Shown: in pieces, positions 1 through 7,973 of the stretch
Numbering within the stretch: position 1 is the stretch's first letter
How the letters are laid out: each line of letters begins with the position of its first letter
NCBI RefSeq assembly: GCF_027484945.1
Contig: NZ_JAIXRZ010000017.1
Coordinates: forward strand, 22,714-86,713
Origin: Flavobacterium sp.
GTDB taxonomy: Bacteria > Bacteroidota > Bacteroidia > Flavobacteriales > Flavobacteriaceae
Length of the DNA stretch: 64,000 bases
Direction: 5' to 3'
Translations under genes and position numbers: made by a program
Notes under the pieces: generated by a model
What the model was told of the DNA's origin: nothing
Databases searched by the model: none
What the model saw: only the letters and a program-made list of their open reading frames with translations

Positions 1-28
1 AAAAAGGTAAATTTATAATAAAATTGCC

Positions 29-59
29 TTGAAAAATAAATTTTAACGTCTTATATTTG
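29..59 (+). promoter_or_regulatory. Bacteroidota-type promoter of the tRNA operon
   Basis: TTG at 29-31, a 20-bp spacer and TATATTTG at 52-59 match the -33 TTG and -7 TAnnTTTG elements known for Bacteroidota sigma-A. The first tRNA begins 25 bases after the -7 element. Confidence 0.7.
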
Positions 60-83
60 CACCCGCATTCAAGAAATGTTATT

Positions 84-156
84 GACTCGATAGCTCAGTT
101 GGTAGAGCACAACACTTTTAATGTTGGGGTCCTGGGTTCGAGCCCCAGTCGGGTCA
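84..156 (+). tRNA. tRNA-Lys (anticodon TTT)
   Basis: A complete cloverleaf: acceptor arm GACTCGA/TCGGGTC, anticodon loop CTTTTAA giving anticodon TTT, T loop TTCGAGC, discriminator A. The CCA end is not encoded. It is identical over all 73 bases to the copy at 192. Confidence 0.97.
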
Positions 157-191
157 CAATGACCTTTAGTCAAAACAAAATCAAATGCACT

Positions 192-264
192 GACTCGATA
201 GCTCAGTTGGTAGAGCACAACACTTTTAATGTTGGGGTCCTGGGTTCGAGCCCCAGTCGGGTCA
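192..264 (+). tRNA. tRNA-Lys (anticodon TTT), second copy
   Basis: An exact repeat of the tRNA at 84-156, separated from it by 35 bases. Both copies probably come from one precursor started at the promoter near 59. Confidence 0.97.
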
Positions 265-304
265 CACTTAAAGTTGTTCGCTTGCGAATGACTTTTTTTA
301 TTTA

Positions 305-386
305 GGCCACGTGGAGAAATTGGTAGACTCGCCATCTTGAGGGGGTGGTGCTGCAAAGCGTATGGGTTCGAATCCCATCGTGGTCA
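305..386 (+). tRNA. tRNA-Leu (anticodon GAG)
   Basis: Acceptor GGCCACG pairs with CGTGGTC. The anticodon stem CCATC/GGTGG encloses loop TTGAGGG with anticodon GAG. The long variable arm is typical of leucine tRNAs, and the T loop is TTCGAAT. It lies 40 bases after the second tRNA-Lys and is the last gene of the cluster. Confidence 0.93.
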
Positions 387-403
387 CGAATAAATTCTAA
401 TAG

Positions 404-441
404 AAAAAAAATACGCCAAGCTCGCTTGAGCGTATTTTTTT
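404..441 (+). terminator. Rho-independent terminator of the tRNA operon
   Basis: A long hairpin, AAAAAATACGC-CAAGC-TC-GCTTG-A-GCGTATTTTTT, ending in a T run right after tRNA-Leu. Confidence 0.9.
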
Positions 442-459
442 ATTATTAGGATTTTCAAA

Positions 460-680
460 GCGGAGCATTATGGGAACTGCAAAGCAGCATCCCTTTGGAA
501 AGCATAGCTTTGTGGGAACTGCAAAGCAGAATCCCTTCAAAAAAGCGGAGCTTTGTGGGAACTGCGAAGCAGCATCCCTTCAAAAAAGCGGAGCTTTGTG
601 GGAACTGCGAAGCAGAATCCCATCGTGAAAGAAACACTTTACCAAAGCTGCAAAGCAGCATCCCTTCGGTGAAACAAATT
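460..680. repeat. Five imperfect 43-bp tandem repeats, each a hairpin
   Basis: The core TGGGAACTGC recurs at 471, 513, 556 and 599, spacings of 42, 43 and 43 bp. A fifth, more diverged unit follows near 640. Each unit contains a nested inverted repeat, GGGA..CTGC-RAA-GCAG..TCCC, so the array could form a row of hairpins. Small ORFs on both strands follow the periodicity and are not credible genes. The array sits between the tRNA terminator and the gene at 828. It may be a family of intergenic palindromes; other copies in the genome cannot be assessed here. Confidence 0.8.
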
Positions 681-717
681 TAAAATAAGGTTGTTATTAG
701 GGTATTGATTTTTTGTC

Positions 718-751
718 TTGTGTGGCTCACAAATAAAATCAAGTATATTTG
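718..751 (+). promoter_or_regulatory. Candidate promoter of the cyclase-family gene
   Basis: TTG at 718-720 and TATATTTG at 744-751 with a 23-bp spacer. A second -7-like element, TAAATTTG at 793-800, lies closer to the start codon and could be used instead. Apart from this, the stretch between the repeats and the gene at 828 holds nothing I recognise. Confidence 0.45.
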
Positions 752-827
752 GTAAATTTAAATTGTAAACTTTAAAATTAGAGTAATCCATTTAAATTTG
801 TAAATGCAAACCAAATAAATAAACCAA

Positions 828-1628
828 ATGAAATACTTTCTATTACTTTCGAGCCTTTTTCTAATTTCCTGTCACAAAGAATCAGATAAAGAATTTAATT
901 TAAATGAACTTGAGTGGATTGATTTAACCTACAGTTTTGATAGTACGACATTGTACTGGCCTAACAATCTCACAAAATTCATTCATCATACAGATGCCGA
1001 TGGACTTACTCCGCTTGGCTATTACTATTCTTCCTACTCTATTTGCGCACCAGAACATGGTGGAACACATTTGGATGCCCCCATTCATTTTGCAAAAGAT
1101 AAATACACCGTAGACCAATTGCCTTTAAAAAATTTGACAGGTAACGCTGTAGTTATAGATGTATCAAAAAATGCACTAGCCAACCGAGATTATCAAATAA
1201 CTATTGATGACATTACTGCATGGGAAAAGATAAATGGGGAGATTGAAAAAAATACTATTATTTTATTTAGAACTGGATATGGTTCCTATTATCCCGATAG
1301 AAAAAATTATTTTGGAACTTCAAAAACGGGCATTGAAGCCATACCCGAATTGCATTTTCCAGGAATTGATCCAAAAACTACGACTTGGTTAATTAAAGAA
1401 CGATCAATCAAAGCTTTTGGTTTGGATACTCCGAGTCTAGATTATGGGCAATCCAAAGACTTTAAAACCCATCAGATATTACTTGGAAGTAATAAACCTG
1501 GTTTTGAAAATCTTGCTAATCTCGATAAGCTACCCTCGAAAAACATTTACCTAGTAGCGCTACCCATGAAAATTGGTAAAGGAAGTGGAGCACCATTGCG
1601 AATAATAGCTGGGGTTACTAAAAAGTAG
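828..1628 (+). CDS. Cyclase-family (kynurenine formamidase-like) lipoprotein
   Basis: A 266-residue protein of the putative cyclase family (PF04199), metal-dependent hydrolases that act on amide or ester substrates such as N-formylkynurenine. The metal-binding signature HGGTHLDAP is visible near residues 85-93. The N-terminus is a lipoprotein signal ending in LISC, so the mature enzyme is probably tethered in the periplasm or at the cell surface; cytosolic relatives lack this. It lies 66 bp upstream of the eutBC-like gene on the same strand and may be cotranscribed with it. The substrate cannot be told from sequence. Confidence 0.8.
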   Translation: MKYFLLLSSLFLISCHKESDKEFNLNELEWIDLTYSFDSTTLYWPNNLTKFIHHTDADGLTPLGYYYSSYSICAPEHGGTHLDAPIHFAKDKYTVDQLPLKNLTGNAVVIDVSKNALANRDYQITIDDITAWEKINGEIEKNTIILFRTGYGSYYPDRKNYFGTSKTGIEAIPELHFPGIDPKTTTWLIKERSIKAFGLDTPSLDYGQSKDFKTHQILLGSNKPGFENLANLDKLPSKNIYLVALPMKIGKGSGAPLRIIAGVTKK

Positions 1629-1694
1629 TTGCATTTTTAAAGCAACCATTTTAATCAGGATTTATAAAAACCGTAACCGTAGTTCTATACGATA

Positions 1695-4052
1695 ATGAAA
1701 AAAAATAGTAATTACATAAAACCGTCGGTCCAAATCGATAAAACCCCGAGCAATACGATTCATCGTCGTGAATTTTTTACACAATTAGCTTTATTAAGTT
1801 CTTCATTACTCCTTTTAAAATCAAATGTTCGTGCTTCAAAAATTCAATCTACTCCTACAGTATTAAATCTAAAGGACTCATTAAAAAACGAAGACATATT
1901 TGAATATATTGATCGAATTAAAGGCAGCTTTGACTCAAATTTTTACAAGCAATTAATAGGTTCAGCTAACGAATTCAAAGAAGGTGATGCTATTCTTGGA
2001 ATTGCCGCTTCAAATCAAACAGACAGAACCATAGCTCGAGAACTTATAGCTAATACAAAACTTGCGGCTTTTAACAAAAAACCGGTTTTTAATGACGAAC
2101 TTTTCGAGTTAATTCAGAGCACCACCCAATTTGATGTGTCGGTTACGAATATGACGTTTGGGGAACTCAAAGCATTTTTATTAAAGTCGGATGAACAATC
2201 AATCAAAGCCATAATGCCTTCACTTACAAGTGATACCATTGCTATGGTTGTAAAACTGATGTCCAACCAGGAACTAACGCAAATAAGTAATAAGGTATTT
2301 AATCAATTACCAAATAGTAAAATTGGGGGTAAAGGGTATTTAAGTGCACGGATACAACCGAATTCACCAACCGATAACATCGAAGATATTATTTGGCAGA
2401 TATTTAATGCATGGTCGTATGGTGTTGGCGATCTTGTACTTGGCACTAACCCGGTATCTGGTGATTTAGAAATGGTGGCAAAAATTGAAGCAGCACTTCA
2501 TGATATCTTAGTTACCTTCGAATTGGAAAACACTCTCCCCAACTGTGTATTATCACATATCGATATTCAATCGCGGGTAGAACATAAACAACCCGGAACT
2601 ACAGGTGTTTGGTTTCAAAGTTTAGCAGGTACCGTTGCCGCCAATCAAACTTTTGATGTTACTATTGAAAAAATGAAATCCCATGTTGATGCGCGAAGTG
2701 ACCATCAATACGGTCTCTATGTCGAAACAGGTCAAGGAGCAGATGCTACGAATGGGCATAGTGAAGGTTTTGATATGGTGGTTCATGAGTCTAGAAAATA
2801 TGGTTTTGTTAGGGCACTTAAGCAACGTATGTATTCCAAAAACACTTCTAAAATAGAGCCATGGGTGTTTGTTAATGATGTAGCAGGATTTATCGGACCT
2901 GAAGTGTTTCGTACAAAAGAACAACTGGTTCGGTGTTGCTTGGAGGATCTTGTAATGGGAAAACTTCACGGGCTAACAATTGGACTTGACATTTGCACCA
3001 CACTACACATGGATGTAACACTTGACGATCTCGATTGGTGTATCGATCAAATAATGCCTGCAAATCCTGCATATTTAATGGCATTACCTACCAAAAACGA
3101 TCCAATGCTAAGTTACCTCACCACTTCATTCTCCGATCATGTTCGCATCCGTGAACAATTTGGTTACAAAGTAAATGATGCTATGTGGGCGTTTTTCAAA
3201 CGAATTGGAATTATTGGAGAAGACAATAAACCTACAACACTTTTTGGACAACCAAATGCCGTTTATTTAAAATACCGTCAAGCAAAAGGTGATAAGCGAA
3301 GTGATGCAGCTATACTGATGGAAGGTAAAGCAGCTATCGATCGTATTCGTAAACGCGGTGTCCCAATTGCAGAAGGCTTTGGAGAGCAGATTTGGTTGCC
3401 TGAACCGTCATTGAATGCAGAAATTCACGCACTTTATAAGGATGCAAAATACTGCTTATGGACCGAATGGGAAGCATCCTATCTACGCTCCATAAAAAAT
3501 GCTGTTATAGTTGCTACAATGGCTGTAGACAGAATCGACTATGTGTATCACCCCACCCGTGGTGAACGACTAGCACCCGAAGGCTTATCGGTTATTCAAA
3601 ACCTTAGTCAGAAAATTAAAAGTCAGAAACCCGATGTTCAAATTGTCATTTCTGAAGGTTTAAATTCGCGATCGATTATGGATGAAGGTCATTTAGAAAC
3701 TTTTCTTCCAGCGCTTTATCAAAATATAAATGCTCTTAATTTAACAATTGCTGAAAATCCAATTGTAATTAAAAATGGGCGAGTACGGGTGGGTTATCAA
3801 ATTGGGGAAGAACTTTTTGGGTATGAAGCTTCACAAAAACACTGTATTATTCATATTATTGGTGAACGTCCCGGGACAATGCATCGAAATTTTTCAGTAT
3901 ATATAACAACTGCTAATGCTTCTACTTGGAAAAATCATGGGAAAGTCGATCATGATATTACCCGAGTAATCTCGGGAATAAGTGATACATCCTATCAACC
4001 AAAAGAGGCGGCTTTAGAAGCGGCATCACTAATTAAAGAACAATTAAATTAA
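1695..4052 (+). CDS. Ethanolamine ammonia-lyase, EutB-EutC fusion with Tat-like leader
   Basis: A 785-residue protein. From about residue 200 to 510 it follows EutB, the catalytic subunit of adenosylcobalamin-dependent ethanolamine ammonia-lyase (ethanolamine to acetaldehyde plus ammonia). The active-site neighbourhoods are kept: RIQPN with Arg219, ETGQG with Glu344, GLDIC with Asp432 and the QSLAGT motif. From about residue 614 to the end it follows EutC, including VQIVISEGL, QIGEELFG and IIGERPG. E. coli encodes these as separate subunits of about 450 and 295 residues. The N-terminus has a twin-arginine-like leader (HRREFF followed by a hydrophobic stretch), suggesting export of a folded cofactor-loaded enzyme. 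There are no eut microcompartment genes nearby. Assignment to the family is firm; export and substrate are inferred. Confidence 0.85.
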   Translation: MKKNSNYIKPSVQIDKTPSNTIHRREFFTQLALLSSSLLLLKSNVRASKIQSTPTVLNLKDSLKNEDIFEYIDRIKGSFDSNFYKQLIGSANEFKEGDAILGIAASNQTDRTIARELIANTKLAAFNKKPVFNDELFELIQSTTQFDVSVTNMTFGELKAFLLKSDEQSIKAIMPSLTSDTIAMVVKLMSNQELTQISNKVFNQLPNSKIGGKGYLSARIQPNSPTDNIEDIIWQIFNAWSYGVGDLVLGTNPVSGDLEMVAKIEAALHDILVTFELENTLPNCVLSHIDIQSRVEHKQPGTTGVWFQSLAGTVAANQTFDVTIEKMKSHVDARSDHQYGLYVETGQGADATNGHSEGFDMVVHESRKYGFVRALKQRMYSKNTSKIEPWVFVNDVAGFIGPEVFRTKEQLVRCCLEDLVMGKLHGLTIGLDICTTLHMDVTLDDLDWCIDQIMPANPAYLMALPTKNDPMLSYLTTSFSDHVRIREQFGYKVNDAMWAFFKRIGIIGEDNKPTTLFGQPNAVYLKYRQAKGDKRSDAAILMEGKAAIDRIRKRGVPIAEGFGEQIWLPEPSLNAEIHALYKDAKYCLWTEWEASYLRSIKNAVIVATMAVDRIDYVYHPTRGERLAPEGLSVIQNLSQKIKSQKPDVQIVISEGLNSRSIMDEGHLETFLPALYQNINALNLTIAENPIVIKNGRVRVGYQIGEELFGYEASQKHCIIHIIGERPGTMHRNFSVYITTANASTWKNHGKVDHDITRVISGISDTSYQPKEAALEAASLIKEQLN

Positions 4053-4161
4053 GTATTGATTTAATTGAAACTTTTGGAAATAAATCTATTTCAATTTAAG
4101 CAATGGCATAGTTAGGATTTATCAATTGAGTTAATTTATTAAAAAACATTGTTTTTTTTCT

Positions 4162-4198
4162 TTTTGTTTAATATTTTACATACATTTGTTAAACAAAA
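4162..4198 (+). promoter_or_regulatory. Promoter and operator of the CarH-like regulator gene
   Basis: The perfect 10-bp arms TTTTGTTTAA (4162-4171) and TTAAACAAAA (4189-4198) flank a -7 element TACATTTG at 4181-4188. The right arm starts directly after the -7 element, a position where a bound repressor would block polymerase. The same arrangement recurs in front of crtI, pointing to autoregulation by the MerR protein. Confidence 0.7.
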
Positions 4199-4208
4199 CA
4201 ATAATTCG

Positions 4209-5105
4209 ATGAATAGCATCAAAAGCACTTTCAGTATCAAAGACCTCGAAAACTTATCCGGTATCAAGGCCCACACCATACGTATTTGGGAAAAACGATA
4301 CAATGTTTTTGAACCCATGCGAACCGATACGAATATTCGGTATTATGATACGAATGCACTACAAAAACTGCTTAACATCACTTTATTGCATGATTATGGC
4401 TATAAAATCTCTAAAATTTCCACCTTAAGTGATGAAGAAATCAAAGAGAAAGTTCGCGGTATAATTTCTCAAAAAAGTGCAAAACATCATGCCATTAGTG
4501 CTTTCAAATTGGCGATGATGAATTTTGATCAAAAGTTGTTTTTTGAAACCTACGATGAATTATTGTCAGAAAAAAGCTTCAATGAAGTATTTTTCGAAGT
4601 TTTTATTCCACTCATGGAAGAATTAGGTGAGTTGTGGCAGTCAGATACCATTACCCCTGCACATGAACATTTTATTAGTTACCTCATCAAGTTAAAATTA
4701 CTAATCAATACAGAAGAAGTAATTAAAAAACCTGCCTTACATGAGGACAGGATATTTGTTTTATTCTTACCTTTAAACGAAATACATGAATTGGGGTTAA
4801 TGTACCTCAATTATGAATTAAATTACCGAGGATATCACACTGTTTATTTAGGTGAAAGCGTCCCCGTTGACAATCTTACCGATGTAAAGAACTATTTTTC
4901 TTGCATTACTTTTGTTGGTTACATTACTGTAGAGCCTAATATTGAAGAAGTCAACGATTACGTTAAAGAACTTGAAAAAGCTACCGGCAACGAGCAAAAT
5001 GAATTATGGCTCATCGGTCGTATGACAGAAAATATTTCAAAACAAAACGTTAACTATACTACCAAGATCTTCCAATCAATAACTGATCTACTCGGACAAT
5101 TGTAA
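4209..5105 (+). CDS. MerR-family regulator with B12-binding photosensor domain (CarH/LitR-like)
   Basis: A 298-residue protein with an N-terminal MerR winged helix-turn-helix (residues 9-75, including HTIRIWEKRY and NIRYYD). A C-terminal cobalamin-binding region follows. It keeps the W-x9-EH motif of the four-helix cap (Trp143, Glu153-His154) and ExHxxG (Glu191, His193, Gly196), the two signatures of CarH-type photoreceptors. Those bind adenosylcobalamin and repress carotenoid genes in the dark. I chose ATG 4209 because an upstream in-frame ATG at 4149 lies before the promoter. The gene is followed by crtI-crtB-crtZ, and both transcription units share one operator type. Light response is inferred from the motifs. 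Confidence 0.88.
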   Translation: MNSIKSTFSIKDLENLSGIKAHTIRIWEKRYNVFEPMRTDTNIRYYDTNALQKLLNITLLHDYGYKISKISTLSDEEIKEKVRGIISQKSAKHHAISAFKLAMMNFDQKLFFETYDELLSEKSFNEVFFEVFIPLMEELGELWQSDTITPAHEHFISYLIKLKLLINTEEVIKKPALHEDRIFVLFLPLNEIHELGLMYLNYELNYRGYHTVYLGESVPVDNLTDVKNYFSCITFVGYITVEPNIEEVNDYVKELEKATGNEQNELWLIGRMTENISKQNVNYTTKIFQSITDLLGQL

Positions 5106-5124
5106 AATTTTCTTAAAGATTTAA

Positions 5125-5160
5125 TATTGTTTAACTTTTTAGTATATTTGTTAAACAATA
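5125..5160 (+). promoter_or_regulatory. Promoter and operator of crtI
   Basis: The perfect 10-bp arms TATTGTTTAA (5125-5134) and TTAAACAATA (5151-5160) flank the -7 element TATATTTG at 5143-5150. The right arm reaches the first base of the crtI start codon, so the mRNA leader must be only a few bases long. The geometry matches the site at 4162-4198. Confidence 0.7.
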
Positions 5161-6620
5161 TGAGAAAAGAAATAGCAATATTAGGATCTGGGTTTTCGTC
5201 ATTAGCCGCTGCGTGCTATTTGGCAAAAGCAGGCAATACCGTAACTATCTACGAAAAAAATAATACGATTGGTGGTCGTGCGCGTCAACTGAAACGGGAT
5301 GGATTCACTTTTGATATCGGTCCAACATGGTATTGGATGCCCGATGTTTTTGAACGTTTTTTTGCTGATTTTGGCAAAAAACCCTCCGATTATTATGAGC
5401 TAATCAAACTTAATCCCGCGTATCAAGTTTATTTTGGGATTCGTGATTTTATAACTATAGGTGATCATCTCGATACAATTGCGGCTACTTTTGAATCGCA
5501 TGAAAAAGGGGCTGGGCGTCGTTTAAAAGAATTCATGAAAATAGCTCAGGACAACTATGATATTGCAATTAAAGATTTGGTATACCGCCCCGGTGAATCC
5601 CCTCTAGAACTGATTACTTTGCAAACAGCAACTCGAGTTGGACAGTTTTTTAGCAATATTTCTCGCGATATTCGAAAAATATTTAAAAATCCAAAGCTGA
5701 TCGCTATCCTTGAATTCCCCGTACTTTTTTTAGGTGCAAAACCCTCCGATACGCCCTCCTTTTATAGTTTTATGAATTTTGCCGACTTTGGATTAGGAAC
5801 TTGGCATCCAAAAAACGGAATGTACTCGGTGATTTTAGGGATGGAACAATTAGCCCGTGAACTAGGTGTTACGATTCACACGAATGCACCCGTTACTAAA
5901 ATTGAAGTAATTCAAAAAACAGCAACAGGAGTTTGGGTGAATGGAAGCTTAAAAGAAGTAGATATTGTGCTTTCGGGTGCCGATTACCACCATTCTGAAC
6001 AATTGCTAGAACCTCAGTATCGAGCGTATTCAGAATCGTATTGGAATAAGCGTACTTTTGCGCCTTCTTCCTTACTTTTTTATGTCGGTTTAAATAAAAA
6101 ATTGGACCGTGTCGAACACCACAGTCTTTTTTTCGATGTGAATTTTGATGCGCATGCCGCAGCTATTTATGATCATCCTGAATGGCCTAAAGAACCTTTA
6201 TTTTATGCTAGTTTTCCATCCAAAACAGATGATAATGTGGCACCTGTCGGTCAAGAAGCTGCTATTTTTCTCATTCCTTTAGCGCCCGATTTAGAAGATA
6301 CAGAAGCCTTACGGGAACTTTACTTTGATAAAATCATCACCCGATTGGAACAACTAACGGAACAGTCCGTTCGCGAACATATCCTATTTAAAGAATCATT
6401 TTGTGTAAATGATTTCATTAACGACTATAATTCCTATAAAGGGAATGCTTATGGAATGGCAAACACCCTTTTACAAACCGCATTTTTACGCCCCAAATTG
6501 AAAAGTAAAAAGGTGAAACATCTTTATTTTACGGGACAGTTAACGGTTCCCGGACCCGGTGTTCCTCCTTCGCTAATATCTGGAAAATTAGTATCCGAAT
6601 TAATTGAAAAATACAACTAA
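5160..6620 (+). CDS. crtI: Phytoene desaturase CrtI
   Basis: A 486-residue FAD-dependent desaturase that introduces double bonds into phytoene towards lycopene, at the membrane. The FAD-binding fold begins almost at the N-terminus (ILGSGFSSLAAACYLAKAG), followed by GGRARQ. The C-terminus carries the family signature FTGQLTVPGPGVPPSLISGK. ATG 5160 is chosen because the dinucleotide fold starts four residues later and the promoter -7 element ends ten bases upstream; an ATG at 5127 lies inside the promoter. It forms an operon with crtB (11-bp gap) and crtZ, probably under CarH-like control. Confidence 0.95.
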   Translation: MRKEIAILGSGFSSLAAACYLAKAGNTVTIYEKNNTIGGRARQLKRDGFTFDIGPTWYWMPDVFERFFADFGKKPSDYYELIKLNPAYQVYFGIRDFITIGDHLDTIAATFESHEKGAGRRLKEFMKIAQDNYDIAIKDLVYRPGESPLELITLQTATRVGQFFSNISRDIRKIFKNPKLIAILEFPVLFLGAKPSDTPSFYSFMNFADFGLGTWHPKNGMYSVILGMEQLARELGVTIHTNAPVTKIEVIQKTATGVWVNGSLKEVDIVLSGADYHHSEQLLEPQYRAYSESYWNKRTFAPSSLLFYVGLNKKLDRVEHHSLFFDVNFDAHAAAIYDHPEWPKEPLFYASFPSKTDDNVAPVGQEAAIFLIPLAPDLEDTEALRELYFDKIITRLEQLTEQSVREHILFKESFCVNDFINDYNSYKGNAYGMANTLLQTAFLRPKLKSKKVKHLYFTGQLTVPGPGVPPSLISGKLVSELIEKYN

Positions 6621-6631
6621 ACGTTCATCTC

Positions 6632-7471
6632 ATGAAATCGCTATTTGATCTTGTTTCTTACGAATGCAGTCGCACTACGACAAAGGCTTACAGCACTTCT
6701 TTTTCTACGGCTGTCAAAATGCTGGCGCCTTCTATTCGTCAAGATATTTACAATATTTATGGTTTTGTTCGCTTTGCGGATGAAATTGTTGACACCTTTC
6801 ATGATTATGATAAAGTTACTTTATTTGAGCGTTTTGAAAAGGATTTAGAACATGCTTTAAATGACCGTATCAGTCTTAACCCTATCTTGAATTCGTTTCA
6901 AAAAACTGTACACCAATACAATATACCCAACCATTTGATAGCGGCTTTCATGAAAAGTATGAAAATGGATTTATACAAGAGCAATTATAAAACCTATTCT
7001 GAATACCAAGAATATATCTATGGTTCTGCCGACGTAGTGGGTTTAATGTGCTTGATGGTCTTTGTTAATGGCGACGAAAAAAAATACGATGAATTGAAAG
7101 AAGCGGCAATGCGTTTGGGATCGGCATTTCAAAAGGTAAACTTTTTAAGGGATCTAAAGGCTGATTTTGAAGGTTTAAGTCGAACTTATTTCCCAAATAC
7201 CGATTTAAATCAACTGGATGAGCAAGCAAAAGCAGAGATCATTCAAGATATTGAAGCCGATTTTGAAGCAGCTTATCTCGGAATTGTTAAATTGCCTTTA
7301 GAAGCTAAATTTGGGGTTTATACCGCGTATATTTACTACAAAAAATTATTGACCAAATTAAAACGCACACCTTCAATGGAAATTCGCACAACACGAATTC
7401 GTGTTCCCGATTATCAAAAAATTGGATTATTAGCGCGTTGTTATGTATCGTATAGATTAAATATTTTATAA
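6632..7471 (+). CDS. crtB: Phytoene synthase CrtB
   Basis: A 279-residue member of the squalene/phytoene synthase family, which condenses two geranylgeranyl diphosphates to phytoene, the first committed step of carotenoid synthesis. Both Asp-rich motifs for Mg-diphosphate binding are visible: RFADEIVD near residue 48 and VNFLRDLKAD near residue 170. It is the second gene of the crt operon, 2 bp before crtZ. Length and motifs are as expected. Confidence 0.95.
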   Translation: MKSLFDLVSYECSRTTTKAYSTSFSTAVKMLAPSIRQDIYNIYGFVRFADEIVDTFHDYDKVTLFERFEKDLEHALNDRISLNPILNSFQKTVHQYNIPNHLIAAFMKSMKMDLYKSNYKTYSEYQEYIYGSADVVGLMCLMVFVNGDEKKYDELKEAAMRLGSAFQKVNFLRDLKADFEGLSRTYFPNTDLNQLDEQAKAEIIQDIEADFEAAYLGIVKLPLEAKFGVYTAYIYYKKLLTKLKRTPSMEIRTTRIRVPDYQKIGLLARCYVSYRLNIL

Positions 7472-7473
7472 TT

Positions 7474-7917
7474 ATGTGGGTTCATTTTTTAGTTTTCTTC
7501 CTCACCTTTTTCATGATGGAATTCATGGCTTGGTTTACGCATAAATATATCATGCATGGTTTCTTATGGTCGTTACATGCCGATCATCATAAAAAGGATC
7601 ACGATTCTTGGTTTGAGCGAAATGATGCTTTTTTTATTTTTTATGCCGTAGTTAGTATTGTGTTTTTTCTTTTATGGCAAAATCAAATTCTAGCAGTTGG
7701 ATTGGCTATTGGACTCGGAATTTTCACCTATGGTCTTACCTATTTTTTGGTCCATGATATTTTTATCCATCAACGCTTTAAGCTTTTTCGTAAAGCAAAC
7801 AATCGGTATGCAAAAGCAGTGCGTCGAGCCCATAAAATGCACCATAAACATATTGGAAAAGAACATGGCGAATGTTTTGGAATGCTCGTTGTACCGTTGA
7901 AATATTTCAAATCATAA
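7474..7917 (+). CDS. crtZ: Beta-carotene hydroxylase CrtZ
   Basis: A 147-residue membrane di-iron hydroxylase of the fatty acid hydroxylase superfamily. The histidine clusters HKYIMH, HADHHKKDH, HDIFIHQRF and AHKMHHKH supply the iron ligands. Hydrophobic segments lie at residues 1-20, 50-65 and 72-92. It converts beta-carotene to zeaxanthin. It is the last gene of the operon and is followed by a terminator. No lycopene cyclase is seen in the window, so beta-carotene would need a cyclase encoded elsewhere. Confidence 0.93.
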   Translation: MWVHFLVFFLTFFMMEFMAWFTHKYIMHGFLWSLHADHHKKDHDSWFERNDAFFIFYAVVSIVFFLLWQNQILAVGLAIGLGIFTYGLTYFLVHDIFIHQRFKLFRKANNRYAKAVRRAHKMHHKHIGKEHGECFGMLVVPLKYFKS

Positions 7918-7920
7918 ACT

Positions 7921-7955
7921 AAAAATCCCGATACCTTTCAGTACCGGGATTTTTT
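7921..7955. terminator. Bidirectional terminator between crtZ and the DUF4252 operon
   Basis: AAAAATCCCG and CGGGATTTTT arms with a T run on both strands, placed between two convergent operons. Confidence 0.88.
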
Positions 7956-7973
7956 AAATAACTAACTACTCTC

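Noticed and set aside
57..356. Open frames on both strands across the tRNA genes
   Set aside because: Both are repetitive because they read through two identical tRNA genes. The RNA genes explain the region completely.
455..683. Small ORFs over the 43-bp repeats, and a possible CRISPR array
   Set aside because: The ORFs only reflect the repeat period. There are no unique spacers between conserved repeats and no cas gene, so it is not CRISPR.
1695..4052. Reading EutB and EutC as two genes separated by a frameshift
   Set aside because: A single uninterrupted frame covers both parts, so it is a true fusion.
4149..4208. Upstream start of the CarH-like gene
   Set aside because: It lies upstream of the -7 element, so it would not be transcribed, and it encodes a Phe-rich stretch not found in MerR proteins.
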